A stretch of 64,000 bases of DNA, taken from NCBI RefSeq assembly GCF_012295615.1, contig NZ_CP051183.1, forward strand, positions 1,577,001-1,641,000, in the 5' to 3' direction. The number at the start of each line of letters is the position of its first letter. The first letter of the stretch is position 1. This DNA comes from Bermanella marisrubri. GTDB taxonomy: Bacteria; Pseudomonadota; Gammaproteobacteria; Pseudomonadales; Oceanobacteraceae. The notes beneath the pieces were generated by a model. That model saw only the letters and a list, made by a program, of their open reading frames with translations. It had not been told where the DNA came from and made no database searches. The position numbers and the translations under genes were made by a program. Shown in pieces: positions 7,734 through 17,498 of the stretch.

Positions 7734-10700
7734 ATGAAATATCTCATCAATATTCAATGGATTGCCATTCTTACTATTAGCCTGTTTTTGACCGCCTGTT
7801 CAGACACGGGTTCTTCAGGGCAACCTCAATCGCGATCTAAAAATAACGAATACGCCGCCTCCGAACTTGAAGGGGATTCTGGTGTGACTCCTGTCAGCTT
7901 AAGCTTCACCGCAAATGAAAGTCAGGTTATTACCTACGAAACCTTTAATATTAGCGCTGCAGAAAAAAGTGACTACCAAGCAATATCAGACACAATAGAA
8001 GTGCTGTCGGGGAAAACCTATACACTTGATTTTGAGATTTTTGCCGACGAAGAAATAGAAGGCAGTGAGTCTTTTGGTGTTCGATTTAAAACCTCAAACA
8101 ATGAGATTATCGAAGAAAAAAGAATCCAAATATTGAACGATGATATACCTAGGGTGACAGTCAACAAACCAGAGGTGTCCGAGTCCGACGTTGGTACGAC
8201 GCGCCTTGTATTTGATTTTACCCTAGAAGATTCAGTAGTAGATGACTATTCACTTTTTCTTTCTACGGTGAGTGTTGATCAACTATCACAAGCTGATTTA
8301 CTTGCTTATAAGTATATTGCCATGCCAGAAGTAGATTATCGCTTGGCAACTGACACGATTGTCTTTAGTCGTGGTGATATCAAGAAAACTGTCGAGGTTG
8401 AAGTACTGTCAGAAAATATTATTGAAGAAAACGAATTAGTCCTTTTACGATTGACAGATGTTGACGATATAAACGTACTGGGAGAGGGCGTATTCGTCGA
8501 AGGAACTATCAGATCGGATGAAACACCGTCAAGGAATGGATTTGATATTGAAAGTAGCGATGATGCGAGTGCATTGTCGATCCAGGAAGGCCCGAATCAA
8601 GAGGAAAATCTTGATACATGGAAGCGTCACCGCTTGAATTTTAAGATCGAAAATAATTCAGAGATACATCAAACTCAAAATATCTCATTGCGGTTAAAAT
8701 CTAAGTCCGAGTATCTCGAAAGCAGCTCGCAGTCGACGGTTAATTACGTCAATCAAGTAGTTGGCGGTATTGATGTTTGTATGGAAGAGCCAGATACAAA
8801 ACCGTCAGAGACAACAGAGTGCAAGATGCAAACATGGAAAGAACTTAATGTTGGTGATGAGACTATCAGCTTCGATATCTTTATTCAGCAAGATAAGTTA
8901 AGAGAAAGCCTTGAACAAATGTCTCTATCGGTCGAGAACGATCAAGGCGTTGTGTTTACAGATGTACTTGTCAGCATTGTGAATGATGACCAAGAAGAGC
9001 TTCTTATAAAGCGACCAGACACAAATGAAATAGTGAGTCTTAAAGATTTTAACGAAGCTCTAGTGTTGACAGAACCAACTTCAGAGGAAGGTTTAGTAGA
9101 GCATTCTTTCGAAGTGTCTTTGTCTGAAGATATTTCTGGTGATTACGAATTGGGCTATGAGGTCGCTTCTGTCGGTTTTGCAGGTGGGGCCGATTTCGAA
9201 AGCAAAAGGGGCTCGATTTCTTTTAGTAGTACCAAAAATAAGGATTATATATCTTTTAAATTATATGCCGACGGTTTGTATGACGGTGATAAAGATCTTG
9301 TAATTCGATTTTATGAACAAGGTATCAGCCCTATAGATATACGTGTGTTAGATATTGATCGACCCAAAGTCCAAATCAAGTCTATTGATGTGTCTAAAGA
9401 CAAGGAAGGGATATTTATAGTTTCAGAGCAGCCGAACACCACCTATGGTACTGACGGCTTCCTTGTCGAAGATCAAGTCTATGATTTTGAACTAACATTG
9501 GTCGGCGCGGTTCTCGCTTATAACGATTTAGTATATGAAATTGAAGAAGTTACTTCAGTTATTAACGAAACCGAAGAAACGGCTTGCCAGCCACTCGACT
9601 TGATCGGTCCAAACACTCTAGCAAATGCAAGTAATGAAGACTTCACGCTTATCGTTGGCGAAAAAGAGAACGTAGAATCCATCACTATTTTGCAAGATAC
9701 AGACAAGGCAAGTTTCTCGATCAAGATTCATGATGATACTGATATTGAATGTATTGAGCGCTTTAATATCAAAATCACACCTGAGGGCTCGCCCCAATCA
9801 GAGGCCTCCTCTGCCAGTGAAACCCTAGCGTTGGCTATACCCAATAAAGATGGTGCCAAGTTTGAAGTTCAGGGTTTTTCAGTTGATGAAGATGCTGGTA
9901 CCGCTAACGTAAAAATAATTGGAAGTCACCCAGTTGTAGCTGATTTTAATCTAACACCAGATTATGGTGTTCACGCATGCTCAAGGCTTGATATAAATGA
10001 GCCTAATGATGGTTTCGCTTCGAGCGTAAGTGCAGATGGACTAACAACCGAAATATCAGTAGGGATGGCAAGCGATGACTTGGTCGAGCCTGATGAAGAT
10101 TGCGCTTTTACTGTTGATATAGCGGGAATCCAAGGAGAGCCCAGATTTAAGTACGCATTTGCAAATGCAAATGGCGAAATCCTTGATAGTAATGATGAGC
10201 CGTTTACTAGTGCTCAAGCAATCGGGACTATTAAAAATGATGACTTTCTAACCTTTGAAATCGCCGCATTGGACAGTGACGAAATTGAAGCAGGAAGTAC
10301 TTTTCCAGAAGACGGCATAGACGTTGAAGGTACTCAATCAAATAACTTCATTGAAGTGAAATGGGATAAACCAATAGCTGAAAATGCTAGGGATTTAATC
10401 GGTTTGGACCTCACCCTTGACGCTAGCGCTTGCGACGACACAGCTTCAGGCATTTCAGCGTGCGCAGCAGATGGTGATTTTGAAAACAGTACAATAAACG
10501 CAACGTTTACACACACGCACTTTGCCGTACAAGAGTCTGATGATGGATTTTATAGAGGTATAGTGCAAGACTTAGCCATAGAGAATGATAGCGTTTTCGA
10601 ACTGATGGAGGCTGCTTTCTTCAATATTTCACTAGATGCTAATAGACAGGACAGCGCTAAATATATCAAAAAGAATGCTCAAGATGAGCTACTTTTCACC

Positions 10701-13700
10701 CGACAAATCTCATTAAATATTATTGATAATGACGGTCCAGAAATAGAAATCATTAGAGAGCTTAATGAGTGTTTTGAAGATGAAACTGTCCCATCGGATC
10801 AACGTGATATTGAGCGTGACTGTAAGCAAATTTACAGTTTTCGAAAGGGGGTAGACAAGGATATAGCCAGCAATATTAATATCGGCGTTGTGGTTGATTT
10901 CGGCGGTAGTGCGTCAGTAAAACAATCTAATTCTGATACTGATTATGGAGATGTATCAGTTTGCCTTGCTGCTAAGAATGAAACCACTTGTGATAACACA
11001 TCATTGCTGTCCTTTTCGTCGAATAATGAAGAACTGGCGGTAGTTACATCTGGTACAGTCACAGATAAGGTTCTTATTTTTGAGTTTGTTGATGACGACG
11101 TGGTAGAAGTAGATGAAGACGCAACCATCTCATTTCGTAAAGCAGTAGATTCAATATCCTCAAGCGTGAGTTTGACGGGTATTACAAGTGAGTCTTTCAC
11201 ATTCAAAAATGATGATTTTCTGTCGATCGAGTTTACTGCAACCGAATTATTTGAAGGCACGCTACCAGAGCAGGGTGTGGCAAAACCGTTCTCGTATGAG
11301 TTGTCAAAGGTTGTTGCGCCCGAAGTTCCAGATATTCAACTGGCTGTTAATATAGGGGGATGTACAAGTCCTAATACTGTCAATTGTGCGGAAACTAATG
11401 ATTACGATAATACGACCGGTGATTACCTGCTGGTTCACGATCAAAGCCAAGGAGAATATACACCTGCCGAAAGCCATTCTATAAAAATAACTTATGTCAA
11501 AGATGCATTGGTAGAAGAAGATGAGACTCTAAATATAGTTGTGAGTAAGGATTCTAGTCACACGTTAGTAACTGGATCTAGCTATCTTGTCGATTTTACT
11601 GAGAACGAGCTTCCATCCCAGACGCAAACAGTCTCAGCCATTATTCAAAATGATGATGAACTCACTTTATCGATTGTTGAAAAAATGAGCTCATCTAGTT
11701 GTTCTGGAATTATAGGTGAGGGTAGTTGCAAGGAGTATTCAGTAAGCTGGTCAGAACAGATAGCCAGCGATGTAACTAGTGGGAAAATACTGCTTGATGT
11801 CGTTAATACTGGTCCAGATAATAATTCAGTGATTAACCAAAATGAAGTGTCGAACATAGACGGTAGCTTAGTTACGGTCAGTCCACAAGATTATCAAGTA
11901 TCAGGCTCTAGTGTTTTAGCGGGTAAAAATACCTTAGATTTAAAAGTTTTAGGTGGCTTGATTGCTCAAAATAAATATGGATTTGACTTTTCTATCAATG
12001 TGCTTGGTGATGGCTACGTAGAGCCGGAAGAAACACTAAGCTTAACGTTTGCCGATAACTCTAGCTACATAAAACAAGTATCGTGTGCCTTTGATCAGTC
12101 GTGTAATGTAAGCAGCACGATTCAGGTAAACGATGTATTGAATATTCTATTCGGTGGGCAGCGCCAAGGGAAAGAGCCTACAAGTGATCTTGCTGACACA
12201 CATATTAGGCGCTTCCCTGTTGAGGTGACGTTTGCTGGTCCAACCAAGATTGCATCAAACGCTGGTTCGCTTTTATTGTCAGCTACCTCTGTATGTGACC
12301 CCAGTAGGCATACATGTGCTCAGGCAGATGACTTTGATTTAAGTAATAGGTTAGATATTTCCGGTATTCTTGTGAGTAATAGCTATGATCTAGGTTCTTA
12401 TAAGTGGTACCCGTTGGAGATAGAAGAAGATAATGATATTGAGTTTCCAGAGCGCGTTGATATTCAGTTTTCAGAATCTTCAAACCTAGTTAATTTGAAT
12501 GGCAGTTCTGCCAATTCATCAATAAACGAAGCGTACACGATAGAAAACGATGATACGGCCACTCTTACTTTGTCGGATACTAATGCAGAATCTTTGAGGG
12601 AAGGTGAGTCAATTAGAATTGAGTTCTCAGTCGATAAAATGCCAGCCAGCAATGGACCAAGCGTAACAATTGATTATCAATTGGGCAGTGATATGTTTGA
12701 AGAACCAGATGGCTCTTTTAATTTACGACCTCAGCAAGAGGACTATGTATTAAGCCTGACCGCAAAAGATAATAACGTCATCGAAGAGAGTCAAAATACA
12801 AGAGTATCATTTGGCGCTGCCTCAGATTCCGCAGGCTATATTGAAAATTCGAACGACCTTGTGGAATATGTTGAAGTTATAAATAACGATTTTATTACGC
12901 TTTCCACATCTCTATCTCAAGATGGCTCAGATATCTTAAACGAGGCGAACGCCGTAAATCTGGAATGGAACTATGACCAAGGCGACGTTTTAACTGGAGA
13001 AGTGGTGTTGCCCGTTGTCATTGCATTCGCATCTAGTGAAGATTTTGAAGATGTTGATGGCAATGTAACTATTCCCGCTAATATAGATGGGCAAGGTAGT
13101 TATTCTGGGTCACAAGTCGGTTTTTCAGTTAAGGATGATTCAATAATAGAGCTAGATGAAAACCATGAGGTTACTTTATCTTTAAGTGATTCAGGTACGA
13201 TATCTTTCAGCGAATTTGTGGTATTTGATAACAATAAAGAGATTTATAACTTCGCTATAAATGATGATGATGACATCAATGTTGAAGTACAAGGCGTTTG
13301 GGATATGCCAAATTCATCAAGTAAAGATATTACAGCTAACTTTTGCATGCCCTCTTCGGACCATGCATTAGAAAGTATTATTAATTATACCCTAGAAGTG
13401 AAAAATGATGCCGCTGACTTGGATAGTAGACAGGATGAATTGGATGGTAGTAGTGCTTTTTCTTTATCAGTTCCTTTGATTGATAAAGCCGGTTACGACA
13501 ACTCTTATAAAAACGCAGAATGTTCGATTGATTACTCTGTACCGAACATTACATGTCCTTCAGCCGGTCAGCTAAGTAAACCAATATCGATAGCTCCAAG
13601 CGATTTTGATGCTAGTGGATGTGCCGTAAAAACTCTATTTATTGCAAACGCGTTTAATGAAACGCAACCTACCAAGCACATTCAGTACGAATTAAGTGCA

Positions 13701-14462
13701 GGCGATGAACGTGGTATATCAATAACGGATCAACAAATGGCTATCGCTAACACCGATTACCCATTGATAACAGATACTGGATTAAAAAGCTGTCTGGATG
13801 GGACCCGAGACGTTGTTAGTTGCTATCCGGGAAATATGGGGCCAAGCAATGATTATCGAAAAAGACAAGATGCTAGAGCAACAGAGACCTATCCAAAACT
13901 GTCTTACACCGGTATCGACGCCAACGGTGATCCTGCACTAGCAAGAATGAAGCGAGATTCCTATTTTGGTGCTGTCGATATTGTCTATGGTGAGCCAGAA
14001 GAAAATCCAGAGCTATGCTTTCAAGACAATAATACAGGCCGTATTTGGATGAAAACTCAATATTCGGAAAATGATGCGATTAAATATGATTACGCGTCAG
14101 ACCCTCTTGGACTTGTGACGGACCAATATTGCGGTATTGATAAGGCTGAGTGGGCTGTGCCGTCCGTACAAGAATTATATTCTGTTATGTCGATGCATCA
14201 CCTAACGCTAAAAGAAGGTATACCACGCCAGACAATGCGAAAGTCAACTGCTTATCAGAGCGACGAAGTGATTAGAAAAGTATATAGCGATGGCAAGACC
14301 AGTGAATTTACCAGGGTGTTTAAATCCGCATATTGGTCAAGTGATGCTTGTCAAGTTGATAATGTGAGTGGCTTTTGGACAGTTGATTTTTTCACGGGCG
14401 TAACGCGATGTGAGTCAGCAACAGAGTTGAATTTTAAAGTTCTCGTGCATAGGCCACAATAA
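7734..14462 (+). CDS. Giant Calx-beta-repeat lipoprotein with C-terminal DUF1566 (Lcl-like) domain
   Basis: A 2242-aa exported lipoprotein: the signal peptide ends in LTAC (Cys22). About a dozen Calx-beta-like repeats follow. Each closes with an acidic NDD or NDE turn before a new beta strand (for example ILNDDIP, TIKNDDFLTFEI, TFKNDDFLSIEF, TIENDDTATLTL), typical of calcium-stabilised adhesion modules. The last 150 or so residues match the DUF1566/Lcl pattern: GRIWMKTQ, WAVPSVQELYSVM, YWSSDACQ and a closing FKVLVHRPQ. The protein is very acidic and has scattered Cys pairs. It starts a co-directional gene run with 20 bases or fewer to the next gene. It is probably displayed on the outer membrane or in the periplasm for adhesion or surface contact; the ligand is unknown. 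Confidence 0.85.
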   Translation: MKYLINIQWIAILTISLFLTACSDTGSSGQPQSRSKNNEYAASELEGDSGVTPVSLSFTANESQVITYETFNISAAEKSDYQAISDTIEVLSGKTYTLDFEIFADEEIEGSESFGVRFKTSNNEIIEEKRIQILNDDIPRVTVNKPEVSESDVGTTRLVFDFTLEDSVVDDYSLFLSTVSVDQLSQADLLAYKYIAMPEVDYRLATDTIVFSRGDIKKTVEVEVLSENIIEENELVLLRLTDVDDINVLGEGVFVEGTIRSDETPSRNGFDIESSDDASALSIQEGPNQEENLDTWKRHRLNFKIENNSEIHQTQNISLRLKSKSEYLESSSQSTVNYVNQVVGGIDVCMEEPDTKPSETTECKMQTWKELNVGDETISFDIFIQQDKLRESLEQMSLSVENDQGVVFTDVLVSIVNDDQEELLIKRPDTNEIVSLKDFNEALVLTEPTSEEGLVEHSFEVSLSEDISGDYELGYEVASVGFAGGADFESKRGSISFSSTKNKDYISFKLYADGLYDGDKDLVIRFYEQGISPIDIRVLDIDRPKVQIKSIDVSKDKEGIFIVSEQPNTTYGTDGFLVEDQVYDFELTLVGAVLAYNDLVYEIEEVTSVINETEETACQPLDLIGPNTLANASNEDFTLIVGEKENVESITILQDTDKASFSIKIHDDTDIECIERFNIKITPEGSPQSEASSASETLALAIPNKDGAKFEVQGFSVDEDAGTANVKIIGSHPVVADFNLTPDYGVHACSRLDINEPNDGFASSVSADGLTTEISVGMASDDLVEPDEDCAFTVDIAGIQGEPRFKYAFANANGEILDSNDEPFTSAQAIGTIKNDDFLTFEIAALDSDEIEAGSTFPEDGIDVEGTQSNNFIEVKWDKPIAENARDLIGLDLTLDASACDDTASGISACAADGDFENSTINATFTHTHFAVQESDDGFYRGIVQDLAIENDSVFELMEAAFFNISLDANRQDSAKYIKKNAQDELLFTRQISLNIIDNDGPEIEIIRELNECFEDETVPSDQRDIERDCKQIYSFRKGVDKDIASNINIGVVVDFGGSASVKQSNSDTDYGDVSVCLAAKNETTCDNTSLLSFSSNNEELAVVTSGTVTDKVLIFEFVDDDVVEVDEDATISFRKAVDSISSSVSLTGITSESFTFKNDDFLSIEFTATELFEGTLPEQGVAKPFSYELSKVVAPEVPDIQLAVNIGGCTSPNTVNCAETNDYDNTTGDYLLVHDQSQGEYTPAESHSIKITYVKDALVEEDETLNIVVSKDSSHTLVTGSSYLVDFTENELPSQTQTVSAIIQNDDELTLSIVEKMSSSSCSGIIGEGSCKEYSVSWSEQIASDVTSGKILLDVVNTGPDNNSVINQNEVSNIDGSLVTVSPQDYQVSGSSVLAGKNTLDLKVLGGLIAQNKYGFDFSINVLGDGYVEPEETLSLTFADNSSYIKQVSCAFDQSCNVSSTIQVNDVLNILFGGQRQGKEPTSDLADTHIRRFPVEVTFAGPTKIASNAGSLLLSATSVCDPSRHTCAQADDFDLSNRLDISGILVSNSYDLGSYKWYPLEIEEDNDIEFPERVDIQFSESSNLVNLNGSSANSSINEAYTIENDDTATLTLSDTNAESLREGESIRIEFSVDKMPASNGPSVTIDYQLGSDMFEEPDGSFNLRPQQEDYVLSLTAKDNNVIEESQNTRVSFGAASDSAGYIENSNDLVEYVEVINNDFITLSTSLSQDGSDILNEANAVNLEWNYDQGDVLTGEVVLPVVIAFASSEDFEDVDGNVTIPANIDGQGSYSGSQVGFSVKDDSIIELDENHEVTLSLSDSGTISFSEFVVFDNNKEIYNFAINDDDDINVEVQGVWDMPNSSSKDITANFCMPSSDHALESIINYTLEVKNDAADLDSRQDELDGSSAFSLSVPLIDKAGYDNSYKNAECSIDYSVPNITCPSAGQLSKPISIAPSDFDASGCAVKTLFIANAFNETQPTKHIQYELSAGDERGISITDQQMAIANTDYPLITDTGLKSCLDGTRDVVSCYPGNMGPSNDYRKRQDARATETYPKLSYTGIDANGDPALARMKRDSYFGAVDIVYGEPEENPELCFQDNNTGRIWMKTQYSENDAIKYDYASDPLGLVTDQYCGIDKAEWAVPSVQELYSVMSMHHLTLKEGIPRQTMRKSTAYQSDEVIRKVYSDGKTSEFTRVFKSAYWSSDACQVDNVSGFWTVDFFTGVTRCESATELNFKVLVHRPQ

Positions 14463-14481
14463 AGCCTAGTAAGGATAAGTT

Positions 14482-16614
14482 ATGAAATATAAATTGATTC
14501 TTAATGCGTTATTTTTTTCGTTATTAACCGCTTGTGGTTCCGATACTAAGGCGCCAGATATTGATGCTGATGGCATTCCCGATCAAACCGATAACTGTTT
14601 GAATATCGCAAACCCCGATCAAGCCGACTTAGATGGTAATGGTCAAGGTGATGTGTGTGATAGTGATATAGACGGAGATGGTGTAGCAAATGATAGCGAT
14701 CTCTTCCCTCGTGATAGTTCTGAAACGATCGATACTGACGGTGATGGCATTGGCGACAATGGAGACAATTGCCCAGCCATAGCAAATCCAGAGCAAGAAA
14801 ACGCTGACAATGATACGGCAGGCGATGCTTGCGACGCTTTCAAAAATGACCCCTCAGAAACATTAGACACAGATAATGATGGCATCGGCAATAATGCGGA
14901 TACTGATGACGATGGCGATGGTGTTGCCGATATCGATGATCCTTTCCCGTTAAACTCTGAAGAATGGGCCGATGTCGACGAAGACGGTGTAGGCGATAAT
15001 GCTGACCTGCACCTCAATAATACCTCACAAAACGCTTATCAACTAACCCGCCTATGGGAGACTGGTAAAGCCATTCGTTTTATCGCACCGGGCCCAGAAA
15101 GTGATCGCTTTGGTGATTTCTTTGGCGCACGCGTATCGTCAGCAGGGGATGTGAATGGTGATGATCTAGATGATCTGTTAATTGGGTTCGCAGCCTATCA
15201 GGACGGCGATATTTATTATGGCGGTTTGGTGATACTTTTATTCGGCAGAGAGCAAGGCTGGCCCAATACCATTGATATGGGCAATCTGGACTCTACCGAT
15301 CTTGAATACCTATTTATACACTCTATGCCCGGTGAGCCAAATTTTGGAAATGGCTTAGGGATTGATGTTACTGGTGTAGGGGATGTCAATAAAGACGGGT
15401 TTGATGACTTTTTTGTAGGGAGTAGTTTCAAAGACTATGGGGAAGAGATGTCAGCAGGCGAAGTGTATCTTATATTTGGGCGCGAGAGCTTCCCTAAAAC
15501 AGATATGACCATTAATGAAATTAAGCAGGATTACGCCATTACCTATTATGGTGAAGAACAATTCGGTGGTTTGGGAAATGTAGTTGCATCCCTGGGTGAT
15601 GTGAATGGCGATACCTATCCAGATTTCATCATGGGCGAGTTACAGTATGATCTAACACCAGGTGGAGATGAGGGTCGTTCCATTGTTATCTTTGGCGGAG
15701 AGCATTTACAACCACCCTCAAACAGTAACCCTATTAGTATTGATCCAGATAGTTTAGATACAACGCAATCTGCCTTTATCCATAACACCCCTCTTTCGTT
15801 GAAAGATCGCAATGCTCGAGTCGTGGGGATAAGTGACTTTAATGATGATGGCTACGATGATATTGCCATTGCTAGACCTGAGTTATTAAGCAATGGCAAA
15901 CGCGGCATGGTGTCAGTCATTTGGGGGCGGCAAAACTGGACACAAGCCATTGACTTAAACAATATGGATATTAACGATGGCCTCAGTATTGTTCCAGTAT
16001 CCTCTGAGAGTGACGAAAACCCCGGGCTAGGAAAAAATCTTGCGGTAGGGGATATTAATGGCAATGGCCATAAAGATCTGATGATGAGTGGCTACGGGAT
16101 TACCGATAATGATCGTATTTATATTGTATATGGCGGCCGTCAAGCGTGGCCAAATCAAGTCATCGCCTCAGAATTATTAACAGATCAAGGCGGAATGATT
16201 AAGACGGATCATAGGGCATTACTAGGATATGCCATGGCGGTTCTACCGGATACAAACGGTGATGGTATGGATGAGCTATTAGCATCAGCTTATCGAAAAG
16301 AAGATTCAGATTTGGAGGACTTTCTCTCTCGAGTTTACCGATTTGATGGTCGAAAGGATTGGAGTGATATTACTTTAAAAATTGATAATGACCCTAAAGA
16401 TGTCGAGTACATTGAACATTTGTGGCTCTCCGGTCTAGGGGGGAATATCGTTACCGTAGGTGACTATAATCAAGACGGTGTACCAGAGTTTGTTGTAGAC
16501 GATGACATACGTGTAAAAGAATATGACGGTCAGGATCTTTCTGAGCGTAAGACTCACTTTTACCTAGTATTAGGAGGTTATAGTCAGAGTAAAGTTGGTG
16601 AGGTGAATCCATGA
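14482..16614 (+). CDS. Lipoprotein with thrombospondin type-3 calcium repeats and FG-GAP (integrin-like) repeats
   Basis: A 710-aa lipoprotein (signal peptide ending LTAC, Cys18). Residues 25-175 or so carry thrombospondin type-3 repeats, with DxDxDG loops such as DIDADGIPD, DIDGDGVAND, DTDGDGIGDN and DVDEDGVGDN, plus NC/DVCDS cysteine pairs. The rest is a series of FG-GAP repeats (GDVNGDDLDDLLIG, GDVNKDGFDDFFVG, GDVNGDTYPDFIMG, SDFNDDGYDDIAIA, GDINGNGHKDLMM), which fold as a calcium-binding beta-propeller. It follows the Calx-beta lipoprotein by 19 bases and overlaps the next gene by 4 bases. The operon therefore makes at least two calcium-dependent exported proteins. Function is inferred as adhesion or structural scaffolding. 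Confidence 0.85.
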   Translation: MKYKLILNALFFSLLTACGSDTKAPDIDADGIPDQTDNCLNIANPDQADLDGNGQGDVCDSDIDGDGVANDSDLFPRDSSETIDTDGDGIGDNGDNCPAIANPEQENADNDTAGDACDAFKNDPSETLDTDNDGIGNNADTDDDGDGVADIDDPFPLNSEEWADVDEDGVGDNADLHLNNTSQNAYQLTRLWETGKAIRFIAPGPESDRFGDFFGARVSSAGDVNGDDLDDLLIGFAAYQDGDIYYGGLVILLFGREQGWPNTIDMGNLDSTDLEYLFIHSMPGEPNFGNGLGIDVTGVGDVNKDGFDDFFVGSSFKDYGEEMSAGEVYLIFGRESFPKTDMTINEIKQDYAITYYGEEQFGGLGNVVASLGDVNGDTYPDFIMGELQYDLTPGGDEGRSIVIFGGEHLQPPSNSNPISIDPDSLDTTQSAFIHNTPLSLKDRNARVVGISDFNDDGYDDIAIARPELLSNGKRGMVSVIWGRQNWTQAIDLNNMDINDGLSIVPVSSESDENPGLGKNLAVGDINGNGHKDLMMSGYGITDNDRIYIVYGGRQAWPNQVIASELLTDQGGMIKTDHRALLGYAMAVLPDTNGDGMDELLASAYRKEDSDLEDFLSRVYRFDGRKDWSDITLKIDNDPKDVEYIEHLWLSGLGGNIVTVGDYNQDGVPEFVVDDDIRVKEYDGQDLSERKTHFYLVLGGYSQSKVGEVNP

Positions 16615-17456
16615 GCCATACCTGCAGAGTTGTATTAGCTTTATTTTGTGTTGTTTTTTCGATTTATGCATATGCTTGGCCAACGGCTATGGATTTCGAA
16701 AACGACAACTCAGGTGATCCTTTGGATAGGAGTCATTTGGATATTGTTATTGGAGGTAATGAAAGTGCGATTCCTCGCTGCGATGCTGGTTATGAATACG
16801 ATGGTAACGGTTTTGTAATCGAAGATCCCTATTGTCATCGCTATGGCTTGGTTTGGGCGCCAGCTCTTGCAGATGGTAAAATGCAACCGCAAATCGACTG
16901 GAATCCTGAGTTAACCTTGAGTGATACAGGCTTTCGTCTGCCAACCATTAAAGAACTTATTCGCCTGGTTGAATTTGATAAGAATACTAGGGATTCAGAA
17001 TTAGGCTCAGACCCAGATCTTAGTGGAGCATTTACCGATAGGTTAATTGCGTACTGGTTAAATAAAAAATGCGAGTTATCTTCTAACGGTTCTAATAGTT
17101 GTTTGAAGCAGGATGTAAAGCTAACAGATGGTTCGTCAGAGCTCAAAGATGGTTATTTGATATCCTCCAGTTATGCTGATGTTGATGGTGATCCAGGAAA
17201 TACATTATCGCTGGTTATGGGCATTAGAATCTCAGATGGTAAAGTTGCTTTGTTTGAACCTGGTGTAAAAGGAGGATGGTTCGAAGGTCATGACAATAAA
17301 TCAGGAATGCTCGCTTTGTGTTTAGGGCATGTATTCGGTACCACTGAACATGGTTATTGTGAGTATGATGTTAATAATACTACCTATAGTAATGCCGCAG
17401 ATCTATCCATCGTTCCGGTATTTGCACTTCTCGTTAAAGAGATTCAAACCCCTTAA
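16611..17456 (+). CDS. Exported DUF1566 (Lcl C-terminal-like) domain protein
   Basis: A 281-aa protein with an N-terminal signal peptide (hydrophobic residues 6-22, likely cleavage after AYA). The DUF1566 pattern is clear: RYGLVWAPAL, then GFRLPTIKELIRLVEF (about 109-124), and a C-terminal SIVPVFALLVKE. This is the same domain type that ends the giant Calx-beta lipoprotein two genes upstream. The start overlaps the preceding stop (ATGA), so the three genes are translationally coupled and probably act together at the cell surface. In Legionella Lcl this domain binds glycans; transferring that role here is only inference. Confidence 0.8.
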   Translation: MSHTCRVVLALFCVVFSIYAYAWPTAMDFENDNSGDPLDRSHLDIVIGGNESAIPRCDAGYEYDGNGFVIEDPYCHRYGLVWAPALADGKMQPQIDWNPELTLSDTGFRLPTIKELIRLVEFDKNTRDSELGSDPDLSGAFTDRLIAYWLNKKCELSSNGSNSCLKQDVKLTDGSSELKDGYLISSSYADVDGDPGNTLSLVMGIRISDGKVALFEPGVKGGWFEGHDNKSGMLALCLGHVFGTTEHGYCEYDVNNTTYSNAADLSIVPVFALLVKEIQTP

Positions 17457-17498
17457 AATTAATGAATAGCTTCATTTGGTATTGATTCAAGGACGAAT

